Made by a program: the position numbers and the translations under genes. Under the pieces are notes generated by a model. The model saw nothing but the letters and a program-made list of their open reading frames with translations, made no database searches and had not been told where the DNA came from. This document shows positions 37,969-47,028 of a stretch of 64,000 nucleotides of DNA, piece by piece (positions within the stretch are counted from its first letter, which is position 1; the number at the start of each line of letters is the position of its first letter). The DNA comes from JACDAN01 sp963721345 (GTDB lineage: Bacteria; Actinomycetota; Thermoleophilia; Gaiellales; Gaiellaceae): positions 682,001-746,000 of the forward strand of contig CAVRIT010000001.1 of NCBI GenBank assembly GCA_963721345.1, read 5' to 3'.

Positions 37969-38658
37969 GTGTTCCCGATCAAGGACAACGTCCCGACGCG
38001 ATCGTTCCCGGTCGTCACGTTGACGCTGATCGCGATCAACGTCGCGGTCTGGGTCTTCTACGAGCTCCCCGACCTCCAGCACGCCGTGAACCAGCTCGCC
38101 TATCACCCCTGCGAGGTCGACAGCTCGTGTCCGGTCGTCGGCGAGGACTGGCACTTGACGGCGCTCACCTCGATGTTCATGCACGGCGACTGGCTGCACC
38201 TCGGCGGGAACATGCTGTTCCTCTGGATCTTCGGGAACAACGTCGAGGACGCCCTCGGCAGGGCCCGCTTCCTGGCCTTCTACCTGCTCGGCGGGTTCGC
38301 GGCGACGGCGGTGCAGACGTTCGTCACGCTGTCCGCGGGAACGGCGGCCGACGCGCAGATCCCGAACCTCGGTGCGAGCGGAGCGGTCTCCGCCATCCTC
38401 GGTGGTTACATCCTGCTGCTGCCGCGTGCGAAGGTCGTGACGGTCATCTTCGTGTTGATCATCTTCATCCGCGAGTTCCCGGCCTGGATCTTCCTGGGCG
38501 TCTGGTTCCTCTTCCAGCTGTGGGCCGGCGGTCTCTCCCTCGTCGAGCCGCAACAGGGCGGCGGTGTCGCGTTCTTCGCCCACATCGGCGGCTTCGCGTT
38601 CGGCATGGCGACGATCTGGCTGTTCCGAAAGCGCAGTCCGCTGAGCCCTGCGTACTGA
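37969..38658 (+). CDS. Rhomboid-family intramembrane serine protease
   Basis: 229 residues, six membrane helices. Catalytic Ser137 in GASGAVSAILGG and His205 in FFAHIGGFAFG; HLGGNMLFLWIFG supplies the oxyanion-helping Asn81. GTG start. Rhomboids cut substrates within the membrane. It is one base from the next gene (stop TGA shares A with ATG) and may form a unit with it. Confidence 0.92.
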   Translation: MFPIKDNVPTRSFPVVTLTLIAINVAVWVFYELPDLQHAVNQLAYHPCEVDSSCPVVGEDWHLTALTSMFMHGDWLHLGGNMLFLWIFGNNVEDALGRARFLAFYLLGGFAATAVQTFVTLSAGTAADAQIPNLGASGAVSAILGGYILLLPRAKVVTVIFVLIIFIREFPAWIFLGVWFLFQLWAGGLSLVEPQQGGGVAFFAHIGGFAFGMATIWLFRKRSPLSPAY

Positions 38659-38978
38659 TGGACTTCGACGAGGAAGTGCGAGTCGCACTGGACGACCTCC
38701 CGCCGGAGCTCGCCGCGGCGCTGGAGAACGTCGCCATCGTCGTCGAGGACGAGAACCCCGAGGACCCCGACCTGTACGGCTGGTACGACGGCCTCGGGCC
38801 GGGACTCGACCGGGCCGGGGCGCTGCCCGACCGGATCGTGCTCTACCGCCTACCGCTCCAGGAGGAGTTTCCCGACCCGAAGGAGCTGCGCCGGCAGATC
38901 CGGATCACCGTGCTCCACGAGATCGGTCACTTCTTCGGGCTCGACGAGGATCGCATCGACGAGCTCGGCTACGGCTAG
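38658..38978 (+). CDS. Minimal zincin-like metallopeptidase (PF06262 type)
   Basis: 106 residues: an acidic start (MDFDEEVRVALDDLPPELAA), a conserved PDRIVLYRLPLQEEFPDPKE block and the extended zinc motif VLHEIGHFFGLDEDRIDELGYG, i.e. HExxHxxGxD with the terminal Gly-Tyr typical of this small family found in actinobacteria. Substrate unknown. ATG overlaps the rhomboid stop (TGATG). Confidence 0.88.
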   Translation: MDFDEEVRVALDDLPPELAAALENVAIVVEDENPEDPDLYGWYDGLGPGLDRAGALPDRIVLYRLPLQEEFPDPKELRRQIRITVLHEIGHFFGLDEDRIDELGYG

Positions 38979-38984
38979 GCGGCG

Positions 38985-40046
38985 CTACTCCTCGTCAGCG
39001 GGCGGAAGCGGTCGCCAGTCGAAGTAGGCGACGAAGCCGTCGGTAAAGACGATGCGCCGGCGTTCCTGCTTCTCGACGTCGAGCGTGTAGATCCCGATGA
39101 ACTCGGCCTCGGTCTCGAGGATCTCCTGGACCGAGAACGCCACCTTCTTGCCGTCCGGCGACCAGCCGATGTCGATCGCGTTCGACTGGCCATAGGAGTC
39201 GACCTCGGTCCCGTCCGGCCGGATGACGAAGATCAGCCCGCCCTCGGTGTAGGCGACCAGGTCGTCGAGCGGCGACCAGTCGTACGTCTCGCCGACCTTC
39301 GGCACGACGACGGCACGGGCTCCTTCCTGGGAGTAGGTGACGAGCGGCCCGCCGAGGCCGCCCTGTCGCTCGATGACGACGATGCCCCGGTCGCCCGGCA
39401 GCCACTGCGGCTGTGTGAAGCGTCCGGGCCCCTTCAATTGCGCGACGCGGCGGAGACCCGTCCCGTCGACCCGAATGGTGTTGAGAAACGAGGTCTTCAC
39501 GGGGTAGTTGTCGCCTGATTTGGGCCCGAACACATGGCGGACGAAGACCACCGTGGTCCCGTCGTTCGAAACCGCGGGATTCGAGCCCTCGGCGAGCTGC
39601 CGCTCCTCTCCCTCTGAGACGGGAAGCACGTGGAGCGTCGAGCTCTGAGGCGCGAGGCGGGGCCGCTCGACGACCAGGAAGCGCCCGTCCTTCGTCCAAC
39701 GCGGCTGGGTGCCCTCACCAACGCGGCGCTCACCTGAGCCGTCGGCGTTGACGACGTAGGTCTGCTGCGCGCCCGGACCGCCCGCAGGGTTGTAGCGAAC
39801 GAACGCGATGCGCTCGCCGTCGGGCGACCACCGCGGCAGAATGGGATTGAAGCCGCGTCGCGCGCCGGTCACGCGCTCACCGTCGGTGCCGTCGTCCTCG
39901 ACGACGACGATGCGCGTCGGCACATCGTCGCGCACGACGCCGTACGCGAGTTGCATGCGCTCCTCCTCGCCGCCCATGCAGCCCGCAAGGGCCGCGGCGA
40001 GGGCGAGAAGAAGGGAATGACGGACGACGCTGATTCGTTTTTTCAT
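38985..40046 (-). CDS. Lipoprotein with PD40/TolB-like beta-propeller
   Basis: 353 residues. Lipobox LAGC after MKKRISVVRHSLLLALAAAL makes it a predicted surface lipoprotein. The rest repeats PD40-type blades such as FNPILPRWSPDGERIAFVRY, TQPRWTKDGRFLVVER and NAIDIGWSPDGKKVAFSVQE. Such propellers bind partners or peptidoglycan, but no enzyme residues are obvious. It converges with the zincin gene (7 bp) and its ATG is only 2 bp from the opposite GTG at 40049, so its promoter lies inside that coding frame. Confidence 0.85.
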   Translation of the reverse strand: MKKRISVVRHSLLLALAAALAGCMGGEEERMQLAYGVVRDDVPTRIVVVEDDGTDGERVTGARRGFNPILPRWSPDGERIAFVRYNPAGGPGAQQTYVVNADGSGERRVGEGTQPRWTKDGRFLVVERPRLAPQSSTLHVLPVSEGEERQLAEGSNPAVSNDGTTVVFVRHVFGPKSGDNYPVKTSFLNTIRVDGTGLRRVAQLKGPGRFTQPQWLPGDRGIVVIERQGGLGGPLVTYSQEGARAVVVPKVGETYDWSPLDDLVAYTEGGLIFVIRPDGTEVDSYGQSNAIDIGWSPDGKKVAFSVQEILETEAEFIGIYTLDVEKQERRRIVFTDGFVAYFDWRPLPPADEE

Positions 40047-40048
40047 GC

Positions 40049-40291
40049 GTGAGAACAAATACCGAAATCCGTGCTGAGATCGAGCGGGCAAGCGAGGAGC
40101 GCGCCGATCTTCGGCATCGTTTGTCGGCCGGACATGACGCCGTCCTCGCCGCCGAGCTCCGCGAGCTCGACGCTCGGATCGCCGGAATGTGGGACGAGCA
40201 CCGTATCGCACGGGCTCAGGAACGCTTCGGCGACCGCGACGAGATCATCCGCCGCGCGCGCCTCGAAGAGCGCATCGAACGCGCAGCCTGA
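40049..40291 (+). CDS. Small charged coiled-coil protein, 80 aa
   Basis: GTG start, highly charged amphipathic helix (MRTNTEIRAEIERASEERAD, RHRLSAGHDAVLAAELREL, RERFGDRDEIIRRARLEERI regions). No family recognised. A terminator-like hairpin follows the stop. The frame begins 2 bp from the lipoprotein start on the other strand, so either it starts later or the two genes share overlapping promoters. Moderate confidence. Confidence 0.5.
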   Translation: MRTNTEIRAEIERASEERADLRHRLSAGHDAVLAAELRELDARIAGMWDEHRIARAQERFGDRDEIIRRARLEERIERAA

Positions 40292-40302
40292 ATCACTGCC
40301 AA

Positions 40303-40336
40303 GGCTAGGAGGGGCGCCGAAGCGCCCCTCCTAGCC
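40303..40336. terminator. Bidirectional hairpin between the coiled-coil and S8 genes
   Basis: 15-bp perfect stem GGCTAGGAGGGGCGC / GCGCCCCTCCTAGCC with a CGAA loop. It sits between two convergent stops and has no U-tract. Its core GAGGGGCG...CGCCCCTC recurs at 42277-42310. Confidence 0.7.
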
Positions 40337-40353
40337 GAACCGAGTGGAACGAC

Positions 40354-42174
40354 TCAGTCGTCGTCGTCGGAGCGCTGCTTGTCGTAGGTGACAGCGGACA
40401 GTGCATCCACGATCCCGTGGCCATAGACACCGTTGTACACCGGAGTGCCCTGGCACAACGTCGTGTACGACGCCGGGCGGCCCTTGTGGGTGTACGGGTA
40501 CGGGTTCGGGGTCATGCACGGCGTGTCGGTGGCGGACGCTTCCAGGTACGCCTGCGTGAAGAGCGGGTGCATCGTGATCCCCCGGTCTTCGCGCTTCCCG
40601 TACTTGGAGACGATCAGCGCAGCGACGCCCGCCGCGTGCGGTGAGGCCATCGACGTGCCCTGGATCCACTGGTAGTACGCACAGGTCGAACCCTTGCAAC
40701 TCTTCACCACGAACGGGCTCGTTGGATTGCCGGCCGCGTCGATGTCGCCGAACTCCTCGGCCACGTTTTTCGGATACGCGGCGAGGATCTGGTTGTGGTT
40801 GCCGGCGGCGATGCTCTCCGGGCTGCTGGTCGGCAGCAGTCCCACATGCCACGGATCGTCACGGAACCAACCGCCCGGAGCAGAAACGTCGATGTCGCCG
40901 TAGCCGTAGTTCGAGTAGTCGGCCTTGATCTTGCTCGGGCCGACCGACGAAACCATGATCACGTTGTTGCCCTCGGTCGGAAGATCGAGGCAGTTGTTGT
41001 TCACGACCCGAGCGTGCTCCTGATGCAGCGGGAAGTTCGGGCTCTGAACGTCCGTGATGGTGCCGGGGTTGCTCATGTCCGTCCGAGCGTTGCCGGCCGC
41101 CGCCACGAGGGTGACGCCCCGCAGGTGCGCATAGTCGAGCGCCTTCTGCATCGCCTCGATGATCACGCGCTGTTGCTCCTGCTCGCTCGGCGAGTCGGCA
41201 GGCCCCGACCCGTCGGGCTTCATGGCCGGTCGGAACGCCTCGCAGTTGAAGAGCCACGGATCGACGAAATAGCTCATGTTGACGACGTCGATGCCGTTGT
41301 TCCCTGCGTACGTCAGCGCCTCGACGCTCGCCTGCAGGAAGAAGTAGCCCGAGTCCTGCCCGGCGCGAAGGTTGACGAGCGTCACGTTCGGCGCGACGCC
41401 TGCCATGCCGATGCCGTTGATCGGCGAGCCGATCGTGCTCGCGACGTGCGTGCCGTGCGAGTTCTCGTCGACGTCGGCGGGATCGTTGCAGGAACCGTCT
41501 GGCTCCGCTGCACACGGACCGTCGATCGGCTCGCCGCTGATCGGATCGGTCGGGATGTCGACCGTGAAGTTCCGACTCAGCGACCGGTTGAAGTTCGGCG
41601 CGATGTCCGGATGGTTTCCATCGACACCGGTGTCGATGATCCCCACGAGGACGCGGCGGTCACCGCGCTCGCGGCGGTAGGAACCGTCGGCCGTAGCGTG
41701 GATCATCTTCATGTCCCACTGCAGGTCGGCCAGCGGGTCCGCGCGGTTCGAGCCGTGTTGGTATCGGAAGCCGCGAGACCGCGTCGCAGCCTTCTGGCCC
41801 CTCGCCGCTCGACGGAGTGAGCGCTGAAGTTCTTCGTTCAGCTTCGGCCGCAGCGTGGGCTTCGTCTGTCCTGGTGCGGCCCGACCGATGACGCGGTCAC
41901 GGGCGACTCCTTGGATCACCTTAGACGCATTGACGCGCCCCATGAAGCGCGGGTCGGCAGAGAAGACTGTCGCGACCCCCACGTAGTTGTTCGCCTTGAG
42001 AACGCGGCCTCCGGCCCGGACGACCGCGGCTTTCATAGCGGGCGTGGCGTTCGGGCTGTAGAGGACGATGTAACGCGCCGGCCGGTTGTCCGATCCTGCG
42101 TTCGTCCCAACCGCCAACGAGGCGATCATGGCGGCAGTCGCGAGCGCGACGGCCGCAAAGACTGTCCTTCGCAT
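40354..42174 (-). CDS. Secreted S8 protease with DDDD C-terminus
   Basis: 606 residues. Signal peptide (MRRTVFAAVALATAAMIASL), propeptide to about 150, S8 domain with Asp181 (GIIDTGVDGNHPD), His240 (ENSHGTHVAS), Asn362 (AAAGNARTD) and Ser508 (GTSMASPHAAG). The last residues are RSDDDD. GAAGGAGAG lies six to seven bases before the ATG. A TTGCCT/TAGAAC promoter with an upstream 13-bp box is shared with the next S8 gene. No obvious membrane anchor; probable secreted nutrient or matrix protease. Confidence 0.92.
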   Translation of the reverse strand: MRRTVFAAVALATAAMIASLAVGTNAGSDNRPARYIVLYSPNATPAMKAAVVRAGGRVLKANNYVGVATVFSADPRFMGRVNASKVIQGVARDRVIGRAAPGQTKPTLRPKLNEELQRSLRRAARGQKAATRSRGFRYQHGSNRADPLADLQWDMKMIHATADGSYRRERGDRRVLVGIIDTGVDGNHPDIAPNFNRSLSRNFTVDIPTDPISGEPIDGPCAAEPDGSCNDPADVDENSHGTHVASTIGSPINGIGMAGVAPNVTLVNLRAGQDSGYFFLQASVEALTYAGNNGIDVVNMSYFVDPWLFNCEAFRPAMKPDGSGPADSPSEQEQQRVIIEAMQKALDYAHLRGVTLVAAAGNARTDMSNPGTITDVQSPNFPLHQEHARVVNNNCLDLPTEGNNVIMVSSVGPSKIKADYSNYGYGDIDVSAPGGWFRDDPWHVGLLPTSSPESIAAGNHNQILAAYPKNVAEEFGDIDAAGNPTSPFVVKSCKGSTCAYYQWIQGTSMASPHAAGVAALIVSKYGKREDRGITMHPLFTQAYLEASATDTPCMTPNPYPYTHKGRPASYTTLCQGTPVYNGVYGHGIVDALSAVTYDKQRSDDDD

Positions 42175-42219
42175 ACGAGGCTCTCCTTCCCCCTGGTTTG
42201 TGCAACCTGGAACAGGTCG

Positions 42220-42264
42220 GTTCTATGGTGTCACGCTGGCGAAGGCAATGCCGTCCTACATAGA
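42220..42264 (-). promoter_or_regulatory. S8 promoter with shared 13-bp box
   Basis: Minus strand: box TCTATGTAGGACG (42252-42264), three bases, TTGCCT (42243-42248), 17 bp, TAGAAC (42220-42225). The same 13-mer sits one base before the TTGACT of the next S8 gene. Confidence 0.6.
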
Positions 42265-42276
42265 CGATCCTCGCTC

Positions 42277-42310
42277 AACGAAGAGGGGCGCCGCAGCGCC
42301 CCTCTTCGTT
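42277..42310. terminator. Perfect 15-bp hairpin after the large S8 gene
   Basis: AACGAAGAGGGGCGC / GCGCCCCTCTTCGTT with a CGCA loop. It lies 18 bases past the stop of the S8 gene ending at 42329. No U-tract on that strand. Confidence 0.7.
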
Positions 42311-42328
42311 TGATTCGTTTAGGACGAC

Positions 42329-45300
42329 TCAGTCGTCGTCGTCGTCGTGGCCGCCCTTGAGGCGGACGACGCCGTGGCCCACCGACGTGTGGCCGAGGCT
42401 GTCGGTCGCCTCGACGCGCACGCTGTAGGTCCGCGACTTGCGGTACTTGTGCATCACCGACGGGCCGCCCGTCGTCAGGTACGACGTGCCGTCGCCGAAG
42501 TCCCAGCGGAACTTCGTGAACGACGCGCCGGCACTGGAGGTCGGCATCGCCGTGAACGTGACGCGCTTCCCGTGGCCGACCGTCGAGCCGAGACCGACGC
42601 TGACCGAGTCCATCAGCCAGTCCATCGTCCGGTCGCCGAGCAGCGACGCGGTCGTCCCTCCGGTCAGGCCTTCGATACCGAAGCCCATCGAGACGGCGCG
42701 GTAGAGGTACTCCATCCGCTCCTGCTCGAGGGTCGGATCCGAGGTCCGGCCGTGCGAGACGGGGGCGCCTGCTCCGGTCTGGAAGAAGCGCTTGGTCGTC
42801 CCGCGGGAGTTGTACGTGTCCGTGTCGTACGCCGGCGAGTCCGAGCCCTCGACAGAGGTCTGCGACAGGCCGAGCATCATGCCGGCGAACGGGCCGAGCC
42901 CGAAAGTGCCGGCCGGGTCGACGCTGTCCGCCTCGTACGTCAGCCCGAGATAGCCGCTGTAGAGCCGGCCACGGTCGAGCCGCGAGTGGTACGTGCCGCT
43001 GTCGAGCGCGAGGGCGATGTTCTGGCCGAGCGTCCACAGGCGGCCGCCGCTGTCCATGTACTCCCCGAGCGCATCCTCCTGCGTGGCCGAGAAGCCGCTG
43101 GCCGGGTAGGAGGCGTTGTCGCCCGTGAAGATGATCACGGCGCGGTACTTGTGCAGGTCGACGGCCGCAGCCGGGAACCCGACCGCATAGGTGAGGCCGA
43201 GTCCGGTGAGCATCGCCTCGTACTGCGGACGGTAGTCACCTGCGACTCCGGTGGCCTTGCCGTCGCCGTCGATCAGCAGGACGTCCACGCTCTTCGGCGG
43301 GATCACCCGCAGCCAGACCGGGATGTGCTGCCGCTCGCCCGTCGCGCGGCTGACGAGGACGACGTAGCCCTCGTAGTCGCCGGGCACCGCGGTCGGCGCC
43401 GCCTCGACCGTGACCGGGACGTTCCCGAACCACCAGCCGCGAAGCGGCAGTGCGGTCTTCCCGGCCGTGATGTTGAAGTTGCCGGTCGTCGCGGCGTCAC
43501 CGGTCTCGATCGTGGTGACGTCCCACGTGTCGTTCGAGCCGCCGATGTTCCAGGCCCGCACGTTGAACGTCTTCGACTGGCCCGCGGCCATCTCGCCGCC
43601 GCTCAGGCTCGGCCTGCTCAGGAAGAGGCTTGGGTCGGCCGCCTTGGCCAAGTCGATCCGCCCGGCTCCCTGGCCGAGCACGCTCACGCGAGTGGTGCGT
43701 GCAGTCGTCGTGTAGACGTTCTCGTTGGCCGTCGACATCAGCGCCGACTTGACCATCGCGGGAGTCCACCACGGATGCTTCTGGAGCAGCAACGCGGCGG
43801 CGCCCGCGACGTGCGGGGTCGCCATGCTCGTCCCCGACACCGAGCCGAAGCCCGTGAAGGGGAGCGGGAACGCGCCTACCCCGTAGCCGCCCGAGAAGAC
43901 GTCCACGCCGGGAGCGACCACGTCGGGCTTCAGGGTCTTCTCCTGCGTGGGCCCACGAGAGCTGAACCCTGCGATCACGTCGCCCGGGTTCGGTCCGCCG
44001 TGCGGGTTGTAGAAGAACTCCGCCTGTGCGGCCGCGGGGTTCGTCGTGTAGTGGCTGACCATCGCAAGGCCGTTGCTCCGCCGCATGAACACCGACGGAA
44101 TCGTCACCTGCGGCCCGAAGACGCCTCCGCCGATCGACTGGAGGGCGTCGCCGCCCGCAACACTGTTGTAGACCAGCGCGCCGATCGCGCCGGCCTGCTG
44201 TCCCTTGAACACCTTCAAGCCGAACTCGCAGGTACCGCGGGCGACCAGGAGGATCTTGCCGCTGAGCGATCCTGCCGGATAGTCGCCGCAGCCCTCGGCG
44301 GGGATCGCGCCGTTGTTCAGAGCCTCCGCCGGAACGTAGTTCGCCGGGCCGATGCGCTGCCCGACCATCGACGGCCCGAACGTCGCCGGGCCGGTGTCGA
44401 GGTTCTGGAGATCCGACCGGCCGATCACGTTGACGCTCGACTGGATCAGCGTCTCGTACTTCGTGACCGCGCCGACCGAGATCACCCTGTCGGACGACGA
44501 CGGCTGGTTGCCCGTGCCGTTGGCCGGGCCGCTGTTGCCCTGCGCCCAGACGCCGACGACTCCGGCGTCAACCGCCGACTCGGCGGCCTGCACCATCGGG
44601 TCGGGCCAGGCCAGCGTGTTCTGGTGGCTCGAGCCCCAGGAGTTGCTGAGGACATCCGCGCCGTCCTTCACCGCGTCCTCGATCGCCTGCACGATTTCGA
44701 CGACCCAGCCGTTCCCGTTCTCGAAGTTGTCAGGGCTCGTGCTGGGATAGAAGATCCGGTAGTTCATGAGGTAGGCAGCCGGGGCGACGCCGCTGATCGT
44801 GAGGCTGCCCAGACCCGTCGGCGTGTTCATGTTGCAGCCGACCGTGCCGCCGACATGGGTGCCGTGCGGGCTTCCGCCCGGACCCTGGATCGGCGTGTCG
44901 TTGCCCGCCGTCGGCGGAGCGAACGGAGCAGGCCGGAAGTACCCGCGGGACGCGATCACCTTGGCGTTGGTGAAGCGCGTGTCGCCCTTCGGATAGCCGC
45001 GCGGCATCGTGTAGCCGGCGTCGTTGAAGCACGGGTTTCCGGCGTAGGAGCCGTCCGGATTCTTCGTGACGTAGACGCCGCTGTCGATGATGGCGACCTT
45101 CACGCCGCGGCCGGCGTTCGCCTGACCGCCGAGCTGCGCCCAGAGCGCGGGCGCGTTGATCTGCGCCGGCGTCGAGTACATCAGCGGCTTGTAGGGCACG
45201 TCCGGCGTGACGGCGCGGACGCCCTTCATGCGGCGCACCTTGGCGGCCTGCGCCTTGCTCATCCGCACCGCCATGCCGTTCAGCGTCACGCGGTAGGTCC

Positions 45301-45643
45301 GCTCGATGCGGACGCCGCGGACCGCCTGCTTCAGCCGCGCCGTGAAGCTCGCCTGGTTGCGGGCGAGCCCGCGCAGGTAACGGCGGTTCGCCGTCGCCTT
45401 CAGGTCGATCTTCGGGCGAGTCAGGCCCGCATAGCTGACTGCGCGCCTGACGCCGGGATGGCGCGCAAGCGGCTTCGCCTTGAGCTGGATGATCCAGCGC
45501 TTAGCGTCGTAGGTCGCAAGGTCGATCCGGGCCGTGCCGGCCTTGGCGGCCGCCCCCTCAGACCTCGCCGTCGCGGCGCCTGTAAAGACCGCCGCAAGCA
45601 AGGCGAGCATCAGCCCGCCCGCGAGCAGGACTCGCGTCCTCAT
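42329..45643 (-). CDS. Large secreted S8 protease with PA and PKD domains and DDDDD C-terminus
   Basis: 1104 residues from ATG 45643 (GGGAGG five bases before; the longer upstream frame is not needed). Signal peptide, I9 propeptide (about 45-150), S8 domain with Asp187, His260, Asn370 and Ser606 (GTSMATPHVAG), a protease-associated insertion (about 430-545), beta-sandwich and glutamine-amidotransferase-like region (YRAVIIFTGDNAS), then a PKD-like fold near the end (FTKFRWDFGDGTSYLTTGGP). The chain ends KGGHDDDDD. Promoter TTGACT-17-TAAAAA. Probable cell-surface or secreted protease. Confidence 0.93.
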   Translation of the reverse strand: MRTRVLLAGGLMLALLAAVFTGAATARSEGAAAKAGTARIDLATYDAKRWIIQLKAKPLARHPGVRRAVSYAGLTRPKIDLKATANRRYLRGLARNQASFTARLKQAVRGVRIERTYRVTLNGMAVRMSKAQAAKVRRMKGVRAVTPDVPYKPLMYSTPAQINAPALWAQLGGQANAGRGVKVAIIDSGVYVTKNPDGSYAGNPCFNDAGYTMPRGYPKGDTRFTNAKVIASRGYFRPAPFAPPTAGNDTPIQGPGGSPHGTHVGGTVGCNMNTPTGLGSLTISGVAPAAYLMNYRIFYPSTSPDNFENGNGWVVEIVQAIEDAVKDGADVLSNSWGSSHQNTLAWPDPMVQAAESAVDAGVVGVWAQGNSGPANGTGNQPSSSDRVISVGAVTKYETLIQSSVNVIGRSDLQNLDTGPATFGPSMVGQRIGPANYVPAEALNNGAIPAEGCGDYPAGSLSGKILLVARGTCEFGLKVFKGQQAGAIGALVYNSVAGGDALQSIGGGVFGPQVTIPSVFMRRSNGLAMVSHYTTNPAAAQAEFFYNPHGGPNPGDVIAGFSSRGPTQEKTLKPDVVAPGVDVFSGGYGVGAFPLPFTGFGSVSGTSMATPHVAGAAALLLQKHPWWTPAMVKSALMSTANENVYTTTARTTRVSVLGQGAGRIDLAKAADPSLFLSRPSLSGGEMAAGQSKTFNVRAWNIGGSNDTWDVTTIETGDAATTGNFNITAGKTALPLRGWWFGNVPVTVEAAPTAVPGDYEGYVVLVSRATGERQHIPVWLRVIPPKSVDVLLIDGDGKATGVAGDYRPQYEAMLTGLGLTYAVGFPAAAVDLHKYRAVIIFTGDNASYPASGFSATQEDALGEYMDSGGRLWTLGQNIALALDSGTYHSRLDRGRLYSGYLGLTYEADSVDPAGTFGLGPFAGMMLGLSQTSVEGSDSPAYDTDTYNSRGTTKRFFQTGAGAPVSHGRTSDPTLEQERMEYLYRAVSMGFGIEGLTGGTTASLLGDRTMDWLMDSVSVGLGSTVGHGKRVTFTAMPTSSAGASFTKFRWDFGDGTSYLTTGGPSVMHKYRKSRTYSVRVEATDSLGHTSVGHGVVRLKGGHDDDDD

Positions 45644-45707
45644 AGAAACCTCCCAGGAATCTAACTCTCCCCTTGAAGTGGCCAAAAACCTCAGCGAAAC
45701 AGGGGTG

Positions 45708-45750
45708 TTTTTACGAGGTTCGAGCCAGAAAGTCAAGCGTCCTACATAGA
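45708..45750 (-). promoter_or_regulatory. Promoter of the large S8 gene with shared 13-bp box
   Basis: Minus strand: TCTATGTAGGACG (45738-45750), one base, TTGACT (45731-45736), 17 bp, TAAAAA (45708-45713). The box overlaps the last bases of the upstream regulator gene. Confidence 0.7.
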
Positions 45751-46995
45751 GGAGGCTCGTTCGACGATTCCCGTCTCGTACGCGAAGACGACCGCCTGGA
45801 CTCGGTCGCGCAGTCCCAGCTTCGCCAAGACATGAGCGACGTGGGTCTTGACCGTCGAATCCCCCAGGAAGAGCTCCTTCGCGATCTCGGCATTCGAGAG
45901 CCCGCGCGCCACAAGCTTCAGGACCTCGAGCTCGCGCTCCGTCAGCTCGGCTAGCGCCGGGGGCGCGGTCTGGACGGTGCTCGGCGGCCGGCGAACGTAC
46001 TCCTCGATCACTCGTCGGGTGATCGCGGGAGCGAGCAGTGCCTCACCGGACGCAACAGCGCGAATCCCCGCGACGAGCTGCTCCGGAGGGACGTCCTTCA
46101 GCAGGAACCCGCTGGCCCCGGCGCGGAGAGCGTCGTAGACGTACTCGTCCATGTCGAACGTGGTCAGCATCACGACCTTCGTCGTGACGCTGCCCTCTGC
46201 AAGCAGGCGCCTGGTCGCTTCGATCCCGTCCAGCTCCGGCATCCGAACGTCCATCAGCACCAGGTCGGGATGGAGTCGGTGCACCTCGGCGATCGCTTCG
46301 TCCCCGCTCGACGCCTCGCCCACGACCTCCATGCCCTCTTCCGCGTCCAGGATCATCCGGAAGCCGGCACGCACGAGCGCCTGGTCGTCGGCGATCAGCA
46401 CCGTCAGCCGTCCGTCGCCGCCGCTGTTGGCGAGCGCGCGAAGGGGCGGAAAGTCCTGCGGGAGATCGGCGGCTACGACCTGGAAGATGCCGACGGGCCG
46501 GTCGAAGTCCTTCAGGCGCCTAGGACCGAGGTCGACCAGCGAGCACCCAGGGAGCGGCTCCTCCTCGTCCTCGAGGAGCTGATGGCTCGTCTGTGAGAGC
46601 AGGATCTGACCGCCGTGGCCCGCGTCGCAGATCCGCGCCGCGCGGTGTACCGCGAGGCCGTGGTAGCGACCGGCCTCGCCGGCTGACGCCTCTCCCGTGT
46701 GGATGCCCATCCGCACACGTACCTCGGCCTCGTCAGGCCAGTCGTGTCCGTGGAGCGCACGCTGACCGGCGACCGCCGCGCGGACGGCGTTGCGAGCCTG
46801 ACCGAAGCAGAAGAAGAACGAATCCCCCTGCGAGTCGATCTCGGAGCCGCCGGCCTCTTCGAAGGCTCTCCGCAGTAGCCGCTGGTGATCGGCAAGAACC
46901 TGGCCGTACCGGTCCCGCAGACGGCGCAGGAGCGCCGTCGAGCCCTCGATGTCGCTGAAGAGGAAGGTGACCGTTCCGGAGGGAAGCTCGGACAT
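45742..46995 (-). CDS. Class III cyclase fused to a NarL-family response regulator
   Basis: 417 residues in one frame. Residues 5-175: class III cyclase with metal Asp15 (FSDIEGSTAL) and Asp58 (SQGDSFFFCF), and the RVRMGIHTGEAS block. Residues 198-315: receiver domain with Asp203/Asp204, phospho-acceptor Asp249 (LVLMDVRMPELDG), Thr279 and Lys300. Residues 350-405: LuxR helix-turn-helix (LTERELEVLKLVARGLSNAE). A response regulator normally has receiver plus HTH alone. The histidine kinase gene lies 33 bp upstream, so this is its partner and phosphorylation may steer both transcription and cyclic-nucleotide output. Confidence 0.92.
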   Translation of the reverse strand: MSELPSGTVTFLFSDIEGSTALLRRLRDRYGQVLADHQRLLRRAFEEAGGSEIDSQGDSFFFCFGQARNAVRAAVAGQRALHGHDWPDEAEVRVRMGIHTGEASAGEAGRYHGLAVHRAARICDAGHGGQILLSQTSHQLLEDEEEPLPGCSLVDLGPRRLKDFDRPVGIFQVVAADLPQDFPPLRALANSGGDGRLTVLIADDQALVRAGFRMILDAEEGMEVVGEASSGDEAIAEVHRLHPDLVLMDVRMPELDGIEATRRLLAEGSVTTKVVMLTTFDMDEYVYDALRAGASGFLLKDVPPEQLVAGIRAVASGEALLAPAITRRVIEEYVRRPPSTVQTAPPALAELTERELEVLKLVARGLSNAEIAKELFLGDSTVKTHVAHVLAKLGLRDRVQAVVFAYETGIVERASSM

Positions 46996-47028
46996 CCGCC
47001 CAAGCCTGCCACTTGCGACTTGTTCCGA

